Of a stretch of DNA of 41,735 nt, positions 24,254 to 31,390 are shown in pieces. Every line of letters starts with the position of its first letter. Position 1 is the first letter of the stretch. Under the pieces are notes generated by a model. That model made no database searches, was not told the DNA's origin, and saw only the letters and a program-made list of their open reading frames with translations. Where the stretch lies: NCBI GenBank assembly GCA_052035915.1, contig JBPOHE010000081.1, positions 1-41,735 on the forward strand, in the 5' to 3' direction. The position numbers and the translations under genes were made by a program. This stretch comes from JBPOHE01 sp052035915 (GTDB taxonomy: Bacteria > Pseudomonadota > Gammaproteobacteria > Chromatiales > Chromatiaceae).

Positions 24254-25501
24254 GTGCCTAACGCAGAACGTCTTTCTCCGCTGTTACTCCTTATCTACCT
24301 GGTTGTCTTCTCATTCTCCGGGTATGCCTCGACCACCAAACCAACGCCAACCCCGACACCTACGGTTACGCCAACGCCAACGCCGACACCGACACCCAGG
24401 GCCATTACCCGCCCACCAGTGCCTGTGGTCGAGACCAAGCCGATACCGCCGACCATCCCGGGCACCGCCCATCTGCTGATCGAGATGCACACCGGCAAGG
24501 TCCTCGCCGAATCCAATCCGGATAAGCGTCTGGAACCGGCCAGTCTGACCAAGATCATGACCGCCCATATCACCTTTCGGGAACTCACGTCCGGTCGCAT
24601 CAAGCTCAGCGATCAGGTGATGATCAGCAAAAAGGCTTGGCGTACCTCGGGGTCAAGGACCTTTGTCGAGGTCGACAAACCTGTCCCCCTGGAGATCCTG
24701 CTCAAGGGATTGATTATTCAGTCCGGCAATGATGCCAGTGTCGCCATCGCCGAACACATCGCCGGCAGTGAAGAAGGCTTTGCCGAACTCATGAACGCCG
24801 AGGCCAAGCGTCTCGGGATGCTGGATTCCCACTTCATGAATGCCACCGGCCTGCCGGATCCCAATCACTACACCACCGCCCGGGATATCGCCAAACTGAC
24901 GGCGGCGACGATCCGCGAATACCCGGACTACTACAAGTGGTACTCGATCAAGGAATATCTCTACAACGGCATCAAGCAGCAAAACCGCAACCGGTTGTTG
25001 TGGCGAGACGACGCGGTGGATGGGGTGAAAACCGGGCATCATGAGGCCGCCGGTTTCTGCCTGGTGGCTTCGGCCCTCAAGGACAATACCCGTCTCATCT
25101 CGGTGGTCCTCGGCATGGCGAGCGATTCGGCCCGGGCGGAGGCCAGCCAATCCTTGCTCAATTTCGGCTTCCGCTTCTTCGAGGCCCAGAAACTCTTTGA
25201 CGCCAACAAGGAACTGGCCCGTATCAAGGTATGGAAGGGAAAGGAGGGGAGCCTGCCTCTAGGACCGGCCGAGGATGCCTATGTCGCCCTGGCGCGGGGG
25301 AAATACGACAAGTTGCAGGCCCGGGTGATGTTGGAGCAGCAGGTCATGGCGCCGATCAGTCGCGGCACGGCTTACGGCTATCTGAGCCTGCAACTGGAGA
25401 ACGCCGAGGTGGGCCGGGTGCCTCTGGTGGCCTTGACCGACATTCCCGAGGCGGGATTCATCGGCGGCGCCGTCGATTCCTTCCTGCTGCTGTTCAAGTA
25501 G
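24254..25501 (+). CDS. dacC: D-alanyl-D-alanine carboxypeptidase (PBP5/6 type)
   Basis: A 415-residue enzyme that removes the terminal D-Ala from pentapeptides. A signal peptide (MPNAERLSPLLLLIYLVVFSFSGYA) is followed by a Thr/Pro repeat linker (TPTPTPTVTPTPTPTPTP, about 30-50). The peptidase S11 domain has S97-L-T-K100, S157-G-N159 and K259-T-G261, and the C-terminal PBP5-type beta domain follows (about 305-395). I choose GTG 24254 because AGGA lies nine bases upstream and the signal peptide begins there; TTG 24200 would add 18 unlikely residues. The Pro/Thr linker before the catalytic domain is unusual. No strong C-terminal amphipathic anchor beyond AVDSFLLLFK is seen. The dacA/dacC choice of symbol is uncertain. 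Confidence 0.92.
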   Translation: MPNAERLSPLLLLIYLVVFSFSGYASTTKPTPTPTPTVTPTPTPTPTPRAITRPPVPVVETKPIPPTIPGTAHLLIEMHTGKVLAESNPDKRLEPASLTKIMTAHITFRELTSGRIKLSDQVMISKKAWRTSGSRTFVEVDKPVPLEILLKGLIIQSGNDASVAIAEHIAGSEEGFAELMNAEAKRLGMLDSHFMNATGLPDPNHYTTARDIAKLTAATIREYPDYYKWYSIKEYLYNGIKQQNRNRLLWRDDAVDGVKTGHHEAAGFCLVASALKDNTRLISVVLGMASDSARAEASQSLLNFGFRFFEAQKLFDANKELARIKVWKGKEGSLPLGPAEDAYVALARGKYDKLQARVMLEQQVMAPISRGTAYGYLSLQLENAEVGRVPLVALTDIPEAGFIGGAVDSFLLLFK

Positions 25502-25510
25502 GTCGCTCCA

Positions 25511-26383
25511 GTGGCGGAACCTTTGGTCTATCTCAACGGTCGTTTTCTCCCCCGGGAGCAAGCCAGGATCTCGGTGATGGATCGGGGATTTCTCTTCGGC
25601 GACGGGGTGTACGAGGTCATCCCGGCCTATGGCGGGCGGTTGTTCCGGCTGCGGCATCACCTGGAGCGACTGGATCGCAGCCTCGCCGCCATCCGGATGG
25701 GCAACCCCCATACCCTGGAGGAATGGCAGGCCGTGCTCGGGCGTTTGGTGGCACAACTGGAGGCTCCGGACCAGGCGGTGTATTTGCAGATCACCCGCGG
25801 TGTCGCTTCCAAGCGGGATCACGCTATCCCGGTCGGTGTTTCACCGACCATCTTTGCCATGACCAACGCGATCGAGCCTTTGGCTCCAGAGGTCGCGAGT
25901 CAGGGGGTGGCGGCGATCACCACGCTGGATTTGCGCTGGCAGCTTTGTCATGTCAAGGCGATCACCCTGCTGGCCAATGTATTGTCCCGCGCCCAGGCAA
26001 CGGAGGCCGGGGCGGTGGAGGCCATCCTCGTCCGGGACGGCTGGGTGACGGAAGGATCCGCCAGCAATCTGTTCATCATCAAGGCCGGGGAACTCCAGAC
26101 CCCACCCAAGAGCGAATTCCTGCTCCCGGGCGTCACCCGGGATCTGGTGTTGGAGATCGCGGCCAAGGCTGGGATCCCTTTCCGGGAAACACCCCTTCCC
26201 CAGGAGGCGCTGGGGACCGCGGAAGAGATCTGGTTGACCTCCTCCACCAGGGAAATCTTGCCGGTGACCCGGCTCGATGGCCAACCGGTTGGGAGCGGGG
26301 TGCCGGGTCCCCGGTGGCGGGAGATGTTCGCCCTGTATCAGGAATACAAGCGTCAAGTGGCCATCGACCCGGCAACGGCCTGA
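25511..26383 (+). CDS. dat: D-amino-acid aminotransferase
   Basis: A class IV PLP aminotransferase of 290 residues. It interconverts D-alanine and D-glutamate and can supply D-amino acids for peptidoglycan. Motifs are YLNGRFLPREQARISVMDRGFLFGDGVYEVIP, YLQITRG, the PLP lysine 149 in CHVKAITLLANVL, and EGSASNLFII. The motif YLQITRG with R at about 96 favours D- over branched-chain specificity. The start is a GTG nine bases after the dacC stop, and the stop is immediately followed by the lipB ATG. Alternatives such as 4-amino-4-deoxychorismate lyase are less likely given length and neighbours. Confidence 0.88.
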   Translation: MAEPLVYLNGRFLPREQARISVMDRGFLFGDGVYEVIPAYGGRLFRLRHHLERLDRSLAAIRMGNPHTLEEWQAVLGRLVAQLEAPDQAVYLQITRGVASKRDHAIPVGVSPTIFAMTNAIEPLAPEVASQGVAAITTLDLRWQLCHVKAITLLANVLSRAQATEAGAVEAILVRDGWVTEGSASNLFIIKAGELQTPPKSEFLLPGVTRDLVLEIAAKAGIPFRETPLPQEALGTAEEIWLTSSTREILPVTRLDGQPVGSGVPGPRWREMFALYQEYKRQVAIDPATA

Positions 26384-27043
26384 ATGGCGTCTGTCATGTC
26401 GACCGGCGCCCCCGCTGAGCTGAGATTACGACGCCTGGGACTCTGCCCATACGAGCCGGTATGGCGGGCGATGCAGTCCTTCACCGATCGGCGCGCGGCG
26501 GATACCCCGGACGAACTCTGGATCCTCCAGCACCTACCGGTCTTCACCCTCGGCCAGGCCGGACGCCATGAGCATCTCCTCGCCCCGGGGGAGATCCAGG
26601 TGATCCAGGTCGATCGCGGCGGTCAGGTGACTTATCACGGCCCGGGGCAGTTGGTCCTGTACCCGCTGCTCGATCTGCGTCGCCTTGGTCTGGGGATCCG
26701 TCAATTGGTGGATCTACTCGAAACCACGGTGATCGAGCTGTTGCAAGGCTACGGTATCAGGGCCGAATCCCGAGCCGAGGCGCCGGGCGTGTATGTGGCC
26801 GATCGCAAGATCGCCTCCCTGGGTCTGCGGGTGCGGCACGGCTGCTGCTTTCACGGCCTCAGCCTGAACGTGGACATGGACCTGGAACCCTTTGGACGCA
26901 TCAATCCCTGCGGCTACCGGGGATTGCGGCTCACCCAGATGAGCCAACTCGGCGCCCCGTCCGATCCGGATCTCATCGGCGATGAACTGGCCCGCCGGCT
27001 GGCCGGACGGCTGGGTTTGCCACTGGTGGAAATCTCCGACTAA
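26384..27043 (+). CDS. lipB: Octanoyl-[acyl-carrier-protein]:protein N-octanoyltransferase
   Basis: LipB (219 residues) moves the octanoyl chain from ACP to the lipoyl domains of dehydrogenase complexes and GcvH. Motifs are FTLGQAGRHEHLL, VDRGGQVTYHGPGQLVLYPLLDL, the catalytic lysine in VADRKIASLGLRVRHGCCFHGLSLNVDMDL and the catalytic Cys 176 in INPCGYRG. The ATG directly follows the dat stop. Its TAA stop (27041-27043) is also the left flanking trinucleotide of a 156-bp element. The DUF493 (ybeD) gene often found just upstream of lipB is absent. Confidence 0.96.
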   Translation: MASVMSTGAPAELRLRRLGLCPYEPVWRAMQSFTDRRAADTPDELWILQHLPVFTLGQAGRHEHLLAPGEIQVIQVDRGGQVTYHGPGQLVLYPLLDLRRLGLGIRQLVDLLETTVIELLQGYGIRAESRAEAPGVYVADRKIASLGLRVRHGCCFHGLSLNVDMDLEPFGRINPCGYRGLRLTQMSQLGAPSDPDLIGDELARRLAGRLGLPLVEISD

Positions 27044-27202
27044 GGCGATTTCTGTCAAAAGTTATACCAGCCTGCTGGGCTATTCGTCCGCCTTCGGCGT
27101 TGCGCCAGCCGTTACAGAGCTCGCTATGCGCCGGCTGGCGTGCCTTGAAGGCGAACGAACATCCGGCGCATTCAGGTATATCATTTTCCGGCAATCGCCT
27201 AA
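27041..27202. repeat. 156-bp palindromic MITE-like element, copy 2 (with TAA flanks)
   Basis: The core 27044-27199 begins GGCGATTTCTGTCA and ends CCGGCAATCGCC; it is flanked by TAA on both sides. It is the inverse of copy 1 at 23908-24063 and the same length, 156 bp. The left TAA is the lipB stop. The right end lies 15 bp before the lipA start, so it separates lipB from the lipA ribosome site. In one frame it can be read through as an artificial extension of lipA. Confidence 0.9.
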
Positions 27203-27216
27203 CCCAGGAGCCCGCG

Positions 27217-28209
27217 ATGGAAGACCTGACTGACCTGCAAGCCCCCTCTCGTCGACAGCCGGAGAGCCATCAACGGGGGGCAAGCAAACTGGCCCGGATC
27301 CCGGTGAAGGTGGAAACCGGCCAGTCTATCCTGCGCAAGCCGGACTGGATCCGCGCCAAGGCACCGGTAGGGGCGGGGGTGAGCCACATCAGGCGCATCC
27401 TGCGTGAAAACCGGCTCAGTTCCGTCTGCGAGGAGGCCGCCTGCCCCAATCTGGGGGAGTGTTTCAATCATGGCACCGCCACTTTCATGATCATGGGCGA
27501 CATCTGCACCCGCCGCTGCCCCTTCTGCGATGTCGCTCATGGCCGACCGGAACCCCTGGATACGGACGAACCCGAACATCTGGCGGAAGCCATCCGGGCC
27601 ATGGGGTTGAGGTACGTCGTCATCACCTCGGTGGATCGCGACGACCTCCGGGATGGCGGGGCCGATCATTTCGCCGCCTGTATTCGGGCGGTCCGCCAAG
27701 CCAATCCGGGTATCCGGCTTGAGGTGCTGGTGCCCGATTTCCGCGGACGCCAGGAGCTGGCCCTCGCCGCCCTGTCCCGGGATCTCCCCGATGTCTTCAA
27801 CCACAATCTGGAAACCGTACCTCGACTCTATCCCCAGGCCCGCCCGGGAGCGGATTACCGGACCTCGCTGGAGCTGTTGCGCCGGTTCAAGAGCGAACAT
27901 CCCAGCGTGGCCACCAAGTCCGGGCTCATGCTGGGACTGGGGGAAACCAACCAGGAGGTCATCGAGGTCCTGGCGGATCTGCGACGCCATGGTGGCGATA
28001 TGCTGACCCTTGGCCAGTACCTGCCGCCAAGTCGGGATCATCTTCAGGTACAGAGATATGTATCGCCGGCGGAGTTTGAACAGCTCGGCCAGGCGGCCCG
28101 GGAAATGGGATTTTCCAACGTGGCCTCGGGTCCCATGGTCCGCTCCTCCTATCACGCGGACCAACAGGCCGAGGGCCTGTTGACCGACCAGGCTGGGACA
28201 GAACGCTGA
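27217..28209 (+). CDS. lipA: Lipoyl synthase
   Basis: A radical-SAM enzyme of 330 residues that inserts two sulfurs into the octanoyl group placed by LipB. The auxiliary cluster cysteines are C71, C76 and C82 in CEEAACPNLGEC. The radical-SAM cysteines are C97, C101 and C104 in CTRRCPFC. RSSYHADQ near the C-terminus supplies the conserved Ser that ligates the auxiliary cluster. The ATG at 27217 follows CAGGAG by six bases; the open frame upstream comes from the inserted element, not from the gene. lipB lies directly upstream across that element. Confidence 0.97.
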   Translation: MEDLTDLQAPSRRQPESHQRGASKLARIPVKVETGQSILRKPDWIRAKAPVGAGVSHIRRILRENRLSSVCEEAACPNLGECFNHGTATFMIMGDICTRRCPFCDVAHGRPEPLDTDEPEHLAEAIRAMGLRYVVITSVDRDDLRDGGADHFAACIRAVRQANPGIRLEVLVPDFRGRQELALAALSRDLPDVFNHNLETVPRLYPQARPGADYRTSLELLRRFKSEHPSVATKSGLMLGLGETNQEVIEVLADLRRHGGDMLTLGQYLPPSRDHLQVQRYVSPAEFEQLGQAAREMGFSNVASGPMVRSSYHADQQAEGLLTDQAGTER

Positions 28210-28245
28210 TACCGCTCTAAGAAGCTGTTTGGAAACCTTCGCCTC

Positions 28246-28362
28246 CCGGGCATCGAGTGAAAAGGCCCGATTTGTGTTCTTTTATTAGCAACAAATAAAG
28301 AAATAAAGCCTGTATTGTTCTCTTTATGAGAACAATAATCGGGGGCACAGACCTTGGCGCGG
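28246..28362. repeat. 117-bp twin-hairpin repeat, copy 4
   Basis: The hairpins are at 28276-28292 (GTTCTTTTATTAGCAAC, partly decayed) and 28317-28333 (GTTCTCTTTATGAGAAC, perfect 6-bp stem), with starts 41 nt apart. The outer arms are poorer than in copy 3. It lies just past the lipA stop, in the convergent gap with srkA (28210-28581), which holds only repeats. Confidence 0.82.
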
Positions 28363-28370
28363 AGGCTGTA

Positions 28371-28582
28371 ATACCAATTCCTATTAGATTATCCGCCATC
28401 GACGGGAGCACCTGAGCCGCCTGAGACGGCAGAATCATAGAAGGCAGGCAGAAAGCCATGGGTAGGCTGGCGATGAGCGAAGCGAATCCCAGCTACTTGT
28501 CCACACCAAGAAGCTGGGTTTCAGCGCTTCGCGCCTCAACACCAGCCTACGAATATCGATAATACCTATCGAGAAATGGTAT
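28371..28582. repeat. Composite palindromic element with a nested 89-bp repeat
   Basis: The ends ATACCAATTCCTATTAGATT (from 28371) and the complement of the sequence finishing GAGAAATGGTAT (28582) are imperfect inverted repeats of about 24 bp. Nested inside, GTAGGCTGG (28462) and CCAGCCTAC (28550) bound an 89-bp palindrome with GAGCGAAGCGAATCCCAGC opposite GCTGGGTTTCAGCGCTTCGC. The last 36 bp, 28547-28582, recur exactly and inverted at 41609-41644. The right edge touches the srkA stop codon. Confidence 0.7.
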
Positions 28583-29622
28583 CAAATCAGCGGCAGGGGC
28601 GGTTCCGCCAGGATGGCGAGCTGATGTTCCAGGCTGTTGATATGGTCTTGCCAATACTGGGTGGTGGCGAACCAGGGAAAGGCGGTCGGAAAGGCGGGGT
28701 CATCCCATCGGCGTGCCAGCCAGGCCGCGTAATGGATCATGCGCAAGCTGCGCAAGGGTTCGATGAGGCCCAGTTGTCGCGGGTCGAAATCGGCAAACAA
28801 CTGGTAGCCTTCGAGCACGAAGCTGAGTTGCAGGGCGCGTTCATGTCGCTCCCCGGACAAGAGCATCCAGAGGTCCTGGATGGCGGGGCCGTTGACGGCG
28901 TCGTCGAGATCGACGAAATGCGGCCCGTTCGGGGTCCAGAGGATGTTGCCTGGGTGACAATCGCCATGGAGGCGGATGGGGCGATATCCCCGCGCCGTGC
29001 CGAAGGCCGTATCGATGGTGGCCAGTAGCGCCTTGGTTACCTCCAGATAGACTTGACGGAGTTCCACCGGCACCCAGCCCGATTCCAGCAGGAAGCGAAC
29101 CGAGGCCGTCCCCAGGGTTTCGGGGGCCAGAGTGGGACGATGTTGGAAAGGTCGAACCGCCCCCAGTTGATGCACCCGACCCAGATATCTTCCTAACCAA
29201 GCGAGATGATCCGGGTCGTCCAGATCCGGCCAGCGCCCGCCGCGCCGGGGGAAGAGGGCGAAGCGGTAGCCGGCGAAACTGTGCAGGCTTTGTCCGGCGG
29301 CGTTCACCAGGGGGGCGACCACCGGGATCTCCTCCGCCTCCAGGGCCAGACTGAAATCATGCTCCTCCTGGATGGCGGCATCGCTCCAGCGCTGGGGCCG
29401 ATAGAACTTGACGATCAGCGGCGGTGCGTCCTCGATGCCGATCTGATAGACGCGGTTCTCATAGCTGTTGAGCGCCAGCAGACCGCCGTCGGCCCGATAG
29501 CCGAGGGATTCCACCGCGTCCAGGATCAGATCCGGCAGCAGGCCGGCATAGGGCGTGGCGGCGGGGTTGTTCATCGGCGGCTGGTCGACCCGGGGATCGC
29601 GGATATCAGTATTCACCGACAT
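28582..29622 (-). CDS. srkA: Stress response serine/threonine kinase (YihE/SrkA family)
   Basis: A cytoplasmic kinase of the aminoglycoside-phosphotransferase fold (about 346 residues). In E. coli it protects stressed cells from programmed death. Motifs are LALNSYENRVYQIGIEDAPPLIVKFYRP (ATP lysine), IRLHGDCHPGNILW (catalytic loop Asp) and HFVDLDDAVNGPAIQDLWML (metal Asp). The start at ATG 29622 overlaps the upstream gene's end by 17 bp; an ATG at 29574 or longer forms are possible. It is probably co-transcribed with the flavoprotein gene upstream. Its stop touches a repeat. Confidence 0.92.
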   Translation of the reverse strand: MSVNTDIRDPRVDQPPMNNPAATPYAGLLPDLILDAVESLGYRADGGLLALNSYENRVYQIGIEDAPPLIVKFYRPQRWSDAAIQEEHDFSLALEAEEIPVVAPLVNAAGQSLHSFAGYRFALFPRRGGRWPDLDDPDHLAWLGRYLGRVHQLGAVRPFQHRPTLAPETLGTASVRFLLESGWVPVELRQVYLEVTKALLATIDTAFGTARGYRPIRLHGDCHPGNILWTPNGPHFVDLDDAVNGPAIQDLWMLLSGERHERALQLSFVLEGYQLFADFDPRQLGLIEPLRSLRMIHYAAWLARRWDDPAFPTAFPWFATTQYWQDHINSLEHQLAILAEPPLPLI

Positions 29623-30274
29623 CAATGGGCTGTTCCTGGTCGATGGTGCGCAATCGCCGGGCATAGTCGCGCAGGATGTCCTGGCGCTGCTGATCGCTCA
29701 GGCGCACCAGGCTGTAGACGATCTGGGGTGCCAAGACCTCGAAGCCGACGAACTGCAACATCCCTCTTTGTATGGGACGCAGGATGGCGTTGATGTCGCC
29801 GTTGAAGCCACCCCGTTCATAGGCCTCGGGGGGCGCGCCGGTGGTGAGGGAAAGCAGGGCGCGCTTGCCGCTGAAGGTGCCGGTGGCATAGAGATGTCCG
29901 CCGCCATAAACCCGACCCATGGCGAACACCCGATCCACCCAGCCCTTGAGGATCCCCGGCAGCCCGAACCACCAGAGGGGGAACTGCCAGATCATGAGGT
30001 CGCACCACTCGATCTTTTCTATCTCTTGCTCGATCTCGGGGGCGAAACCCTCATGCTCGCTGGCATGCAACTCTTCGAGCTGGAGACGGAGGAAATCCGC
30101 ATCGCGCACCGTGGTAAAGTTGCGGCGTCTGGAAAGGGGATCGAATCCCATGCCATAGAGATCCGAGGTCATCACCTCCTGGCCGCTGTCCCGCAATACC
30201 TCCTGGGCCAGGCTGAACATGGCGCCGTTGAAGCTTTTGGGTTCCGGATGGGCATAAACGATAAACACCTTCAT
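29606..30274 (-). CDS. NAD(P)H quinone oxidoreductase, flavodoxin-2 fold
   Basis: This 222-residue protein starts MKVFIVYAHPEPKSFNGAMF, the phosphate-binding start of the NQO1/MdaB/KefF family. It continues with CDLMIWQFPLWWFGLPGILKGWVDRVFAMGRVY and KRALLSLTTGAPPEAY, both FAD/FMN-site hallmarks. It likely reduces quinones with NAD(P)H by two electrons, limiting oxidative stress. The start at 30274 follows GGAG; the much longer open frame upstream is not supported. It overlaps srkA by 17 bp. A specific name (mdaB, kefF, ywrO) cannot be chosen from sequence alone. Confidence 0.88.
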   Translation of the reverse strand: MKVFIVYAHPEPKSFNGAMFSLAQEVLRDSGQEVMTSDLYGMGFDPLSRRRNFTTVRDADFLRLQLEELHASEHEGFAPEIEQEIEKIEWCDLMIWQFPLWWFGLPGILKGWVDRVFAMGRVYGGGHLYATGTFSGKRALLSLTTGAPPEAYERGGFNGDINAILRPIQRGMLQFVGFEVLAPQIVYSLVRLSDQQRQDILRDYARRLRTIDQEQPIDVGEY

Positions 30275-30341
30275 GGGCTTGGGCTCCGTTATTCTTATTT
30301 CGGTGAGAGATCGATCAGGCGGTATTCTCCCGTCCTCTGGG

Positions 30342-31220
30342 TCAGGCCGGGTGACGCCCGCGACGGCTCGGGCCCGGTTGCACCAAGAGTCCGCCCAGTC
30401 GGTGACGTAGTTCATCCAGATCGGCCACATCGTAATCCGCCGGGGGAACCTCCGGCGGCCAGGGGTCTTCCGGGCGGAATCTGCCGCTCCGCACCAGGGC
30501 GGTCCGCATCCCCAAACGGGCGGCCCCCAGCAGATCGGTATCCGGTCGATCGCCGATCATCAGGCAGGCCGCCGCCTTTACCCCGAGCTGGTCCAGGGCG
30601 CACTGATAAAGCAGGGGTTCGGGCTTGCCCACCACCAGGGCCTTGTGCCCGGTCGCCACCTCGAAGGCCGCCACCAGGGCGCCACCCCCAGGCAAAAGCA
30701 GATGTTCGCCACCGAGGTTGGCATCGACGGTCTGATCGGGATTGGTCACCACCAGTTTCGCCCCCCGTTTGAGGATCAGGTTGATCCCCCGGGTGAGGCT
30801 GTAATAGTCGAGGCCGGCCCCTTCGCCGACGACGACGAAATCCGCCGCATAGGCATCGGCCGTGCCCACGGCCTCCAGGGCGCTATGCAGTCCTTCGGCG
30901 CCTACGGCGAAGTAGCGGAACCCCAGCCGTTGTCTGGCCAGCAGTTGGGCGGTGGCGCCGGCGGAGGTGAGGATCCGGGCCGGATCCGGCCTCGGCAGGC
31001 CGATGCGTTCGAGTTTGGCGGCTATGGCCTGAGGCGGCAGGATGGGGTTGTTGGTGATGAAGAGATGGGGAAAGTGACGGAGTTTTTGTAGGAATACCCG
31101 CGCCCCGGCGAGAGGTTGGTCGCCGTGATAAAGCAGGCCGTCCATATCCAGGAGCAAGGCTTTGATGCCCAGGCTGTTAATGGAGCCCTCTTGGCCTCGA
31201 TTTGGATCATCTTTCGCCAT
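30342..31220 (-). CDS. HAD-superfamily class IIA phosphatase (NagD/PGP-like)
   Basis: This 292-residue hydrolase carries the HAD signature DMDGLLYHGDQPL near residues 25-37 (nucleophile Asp and acid Asp) and the class IIA FITNNP. NPDQTV and the metal-binding GDRPDTDLLGAARLGMRTALVRSG follow. Class IIA enzymes dephosphorylate small sugar phosphates, nucleotides or phosphoglycolate; the substrate cannot be told here. It reads in the same direction as the flavoprotein gene and srkA, with a 67-bp gap. The C-terminus ends in a basic PGPSRRGRHPA tail. No clear ribosome site precedes the ATG. It is divergent from the large secreted protein at 31391. Confidence 0.88.
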   Translation of the reverse strand: MAKDDPNRGQEGSINSLGIKALLLDMDGLLYHGDQPLAGARVFLQKLRHFPHLFITNNPILPPQAIAAKLERIGLPRPDPARILTSAGATAQLLARQRLGFRYFAVGAEGLHSALEAVGTADAYAADFVVVGEGAGLDYYSLTRGINLILKRGAKLVVTNPDQTVDANLGGEHLLLPGGGALVAAFEVATGHKALVVGKPEPLLYQCALDQLGVKAAACLMIGDRPDTDLLGAARLGMRTALVRSGRFRPEDPWPPEVPPADYDVADLDELRHRLGGLLVQPGPSRRGRHPA

Positions 31221-31390
31221 AACACCCAGTCTCGCGAATCTGCGTTGCGGTCAGCGCGCGGATGGACGACCCGGTGGAAATCTCGATCCGCAAGCGGACT
31301 CCTCGCCAGGGGACGGGGTTGTGTACCACGCATGAGCAGGCTATTTTCAGGCAATACCCAAAAAGCGCAAGGAACTCAGAGGAGTTCGGT

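Noticed and set aside
27100..27216. A longer lipA starting inside the 156-bp element
   Set aside because: The extra residues are encoded by the inserted repeat. The ATG at 27217 has a good ribosome site and gives the usual lipoyl synthase N-terminus.
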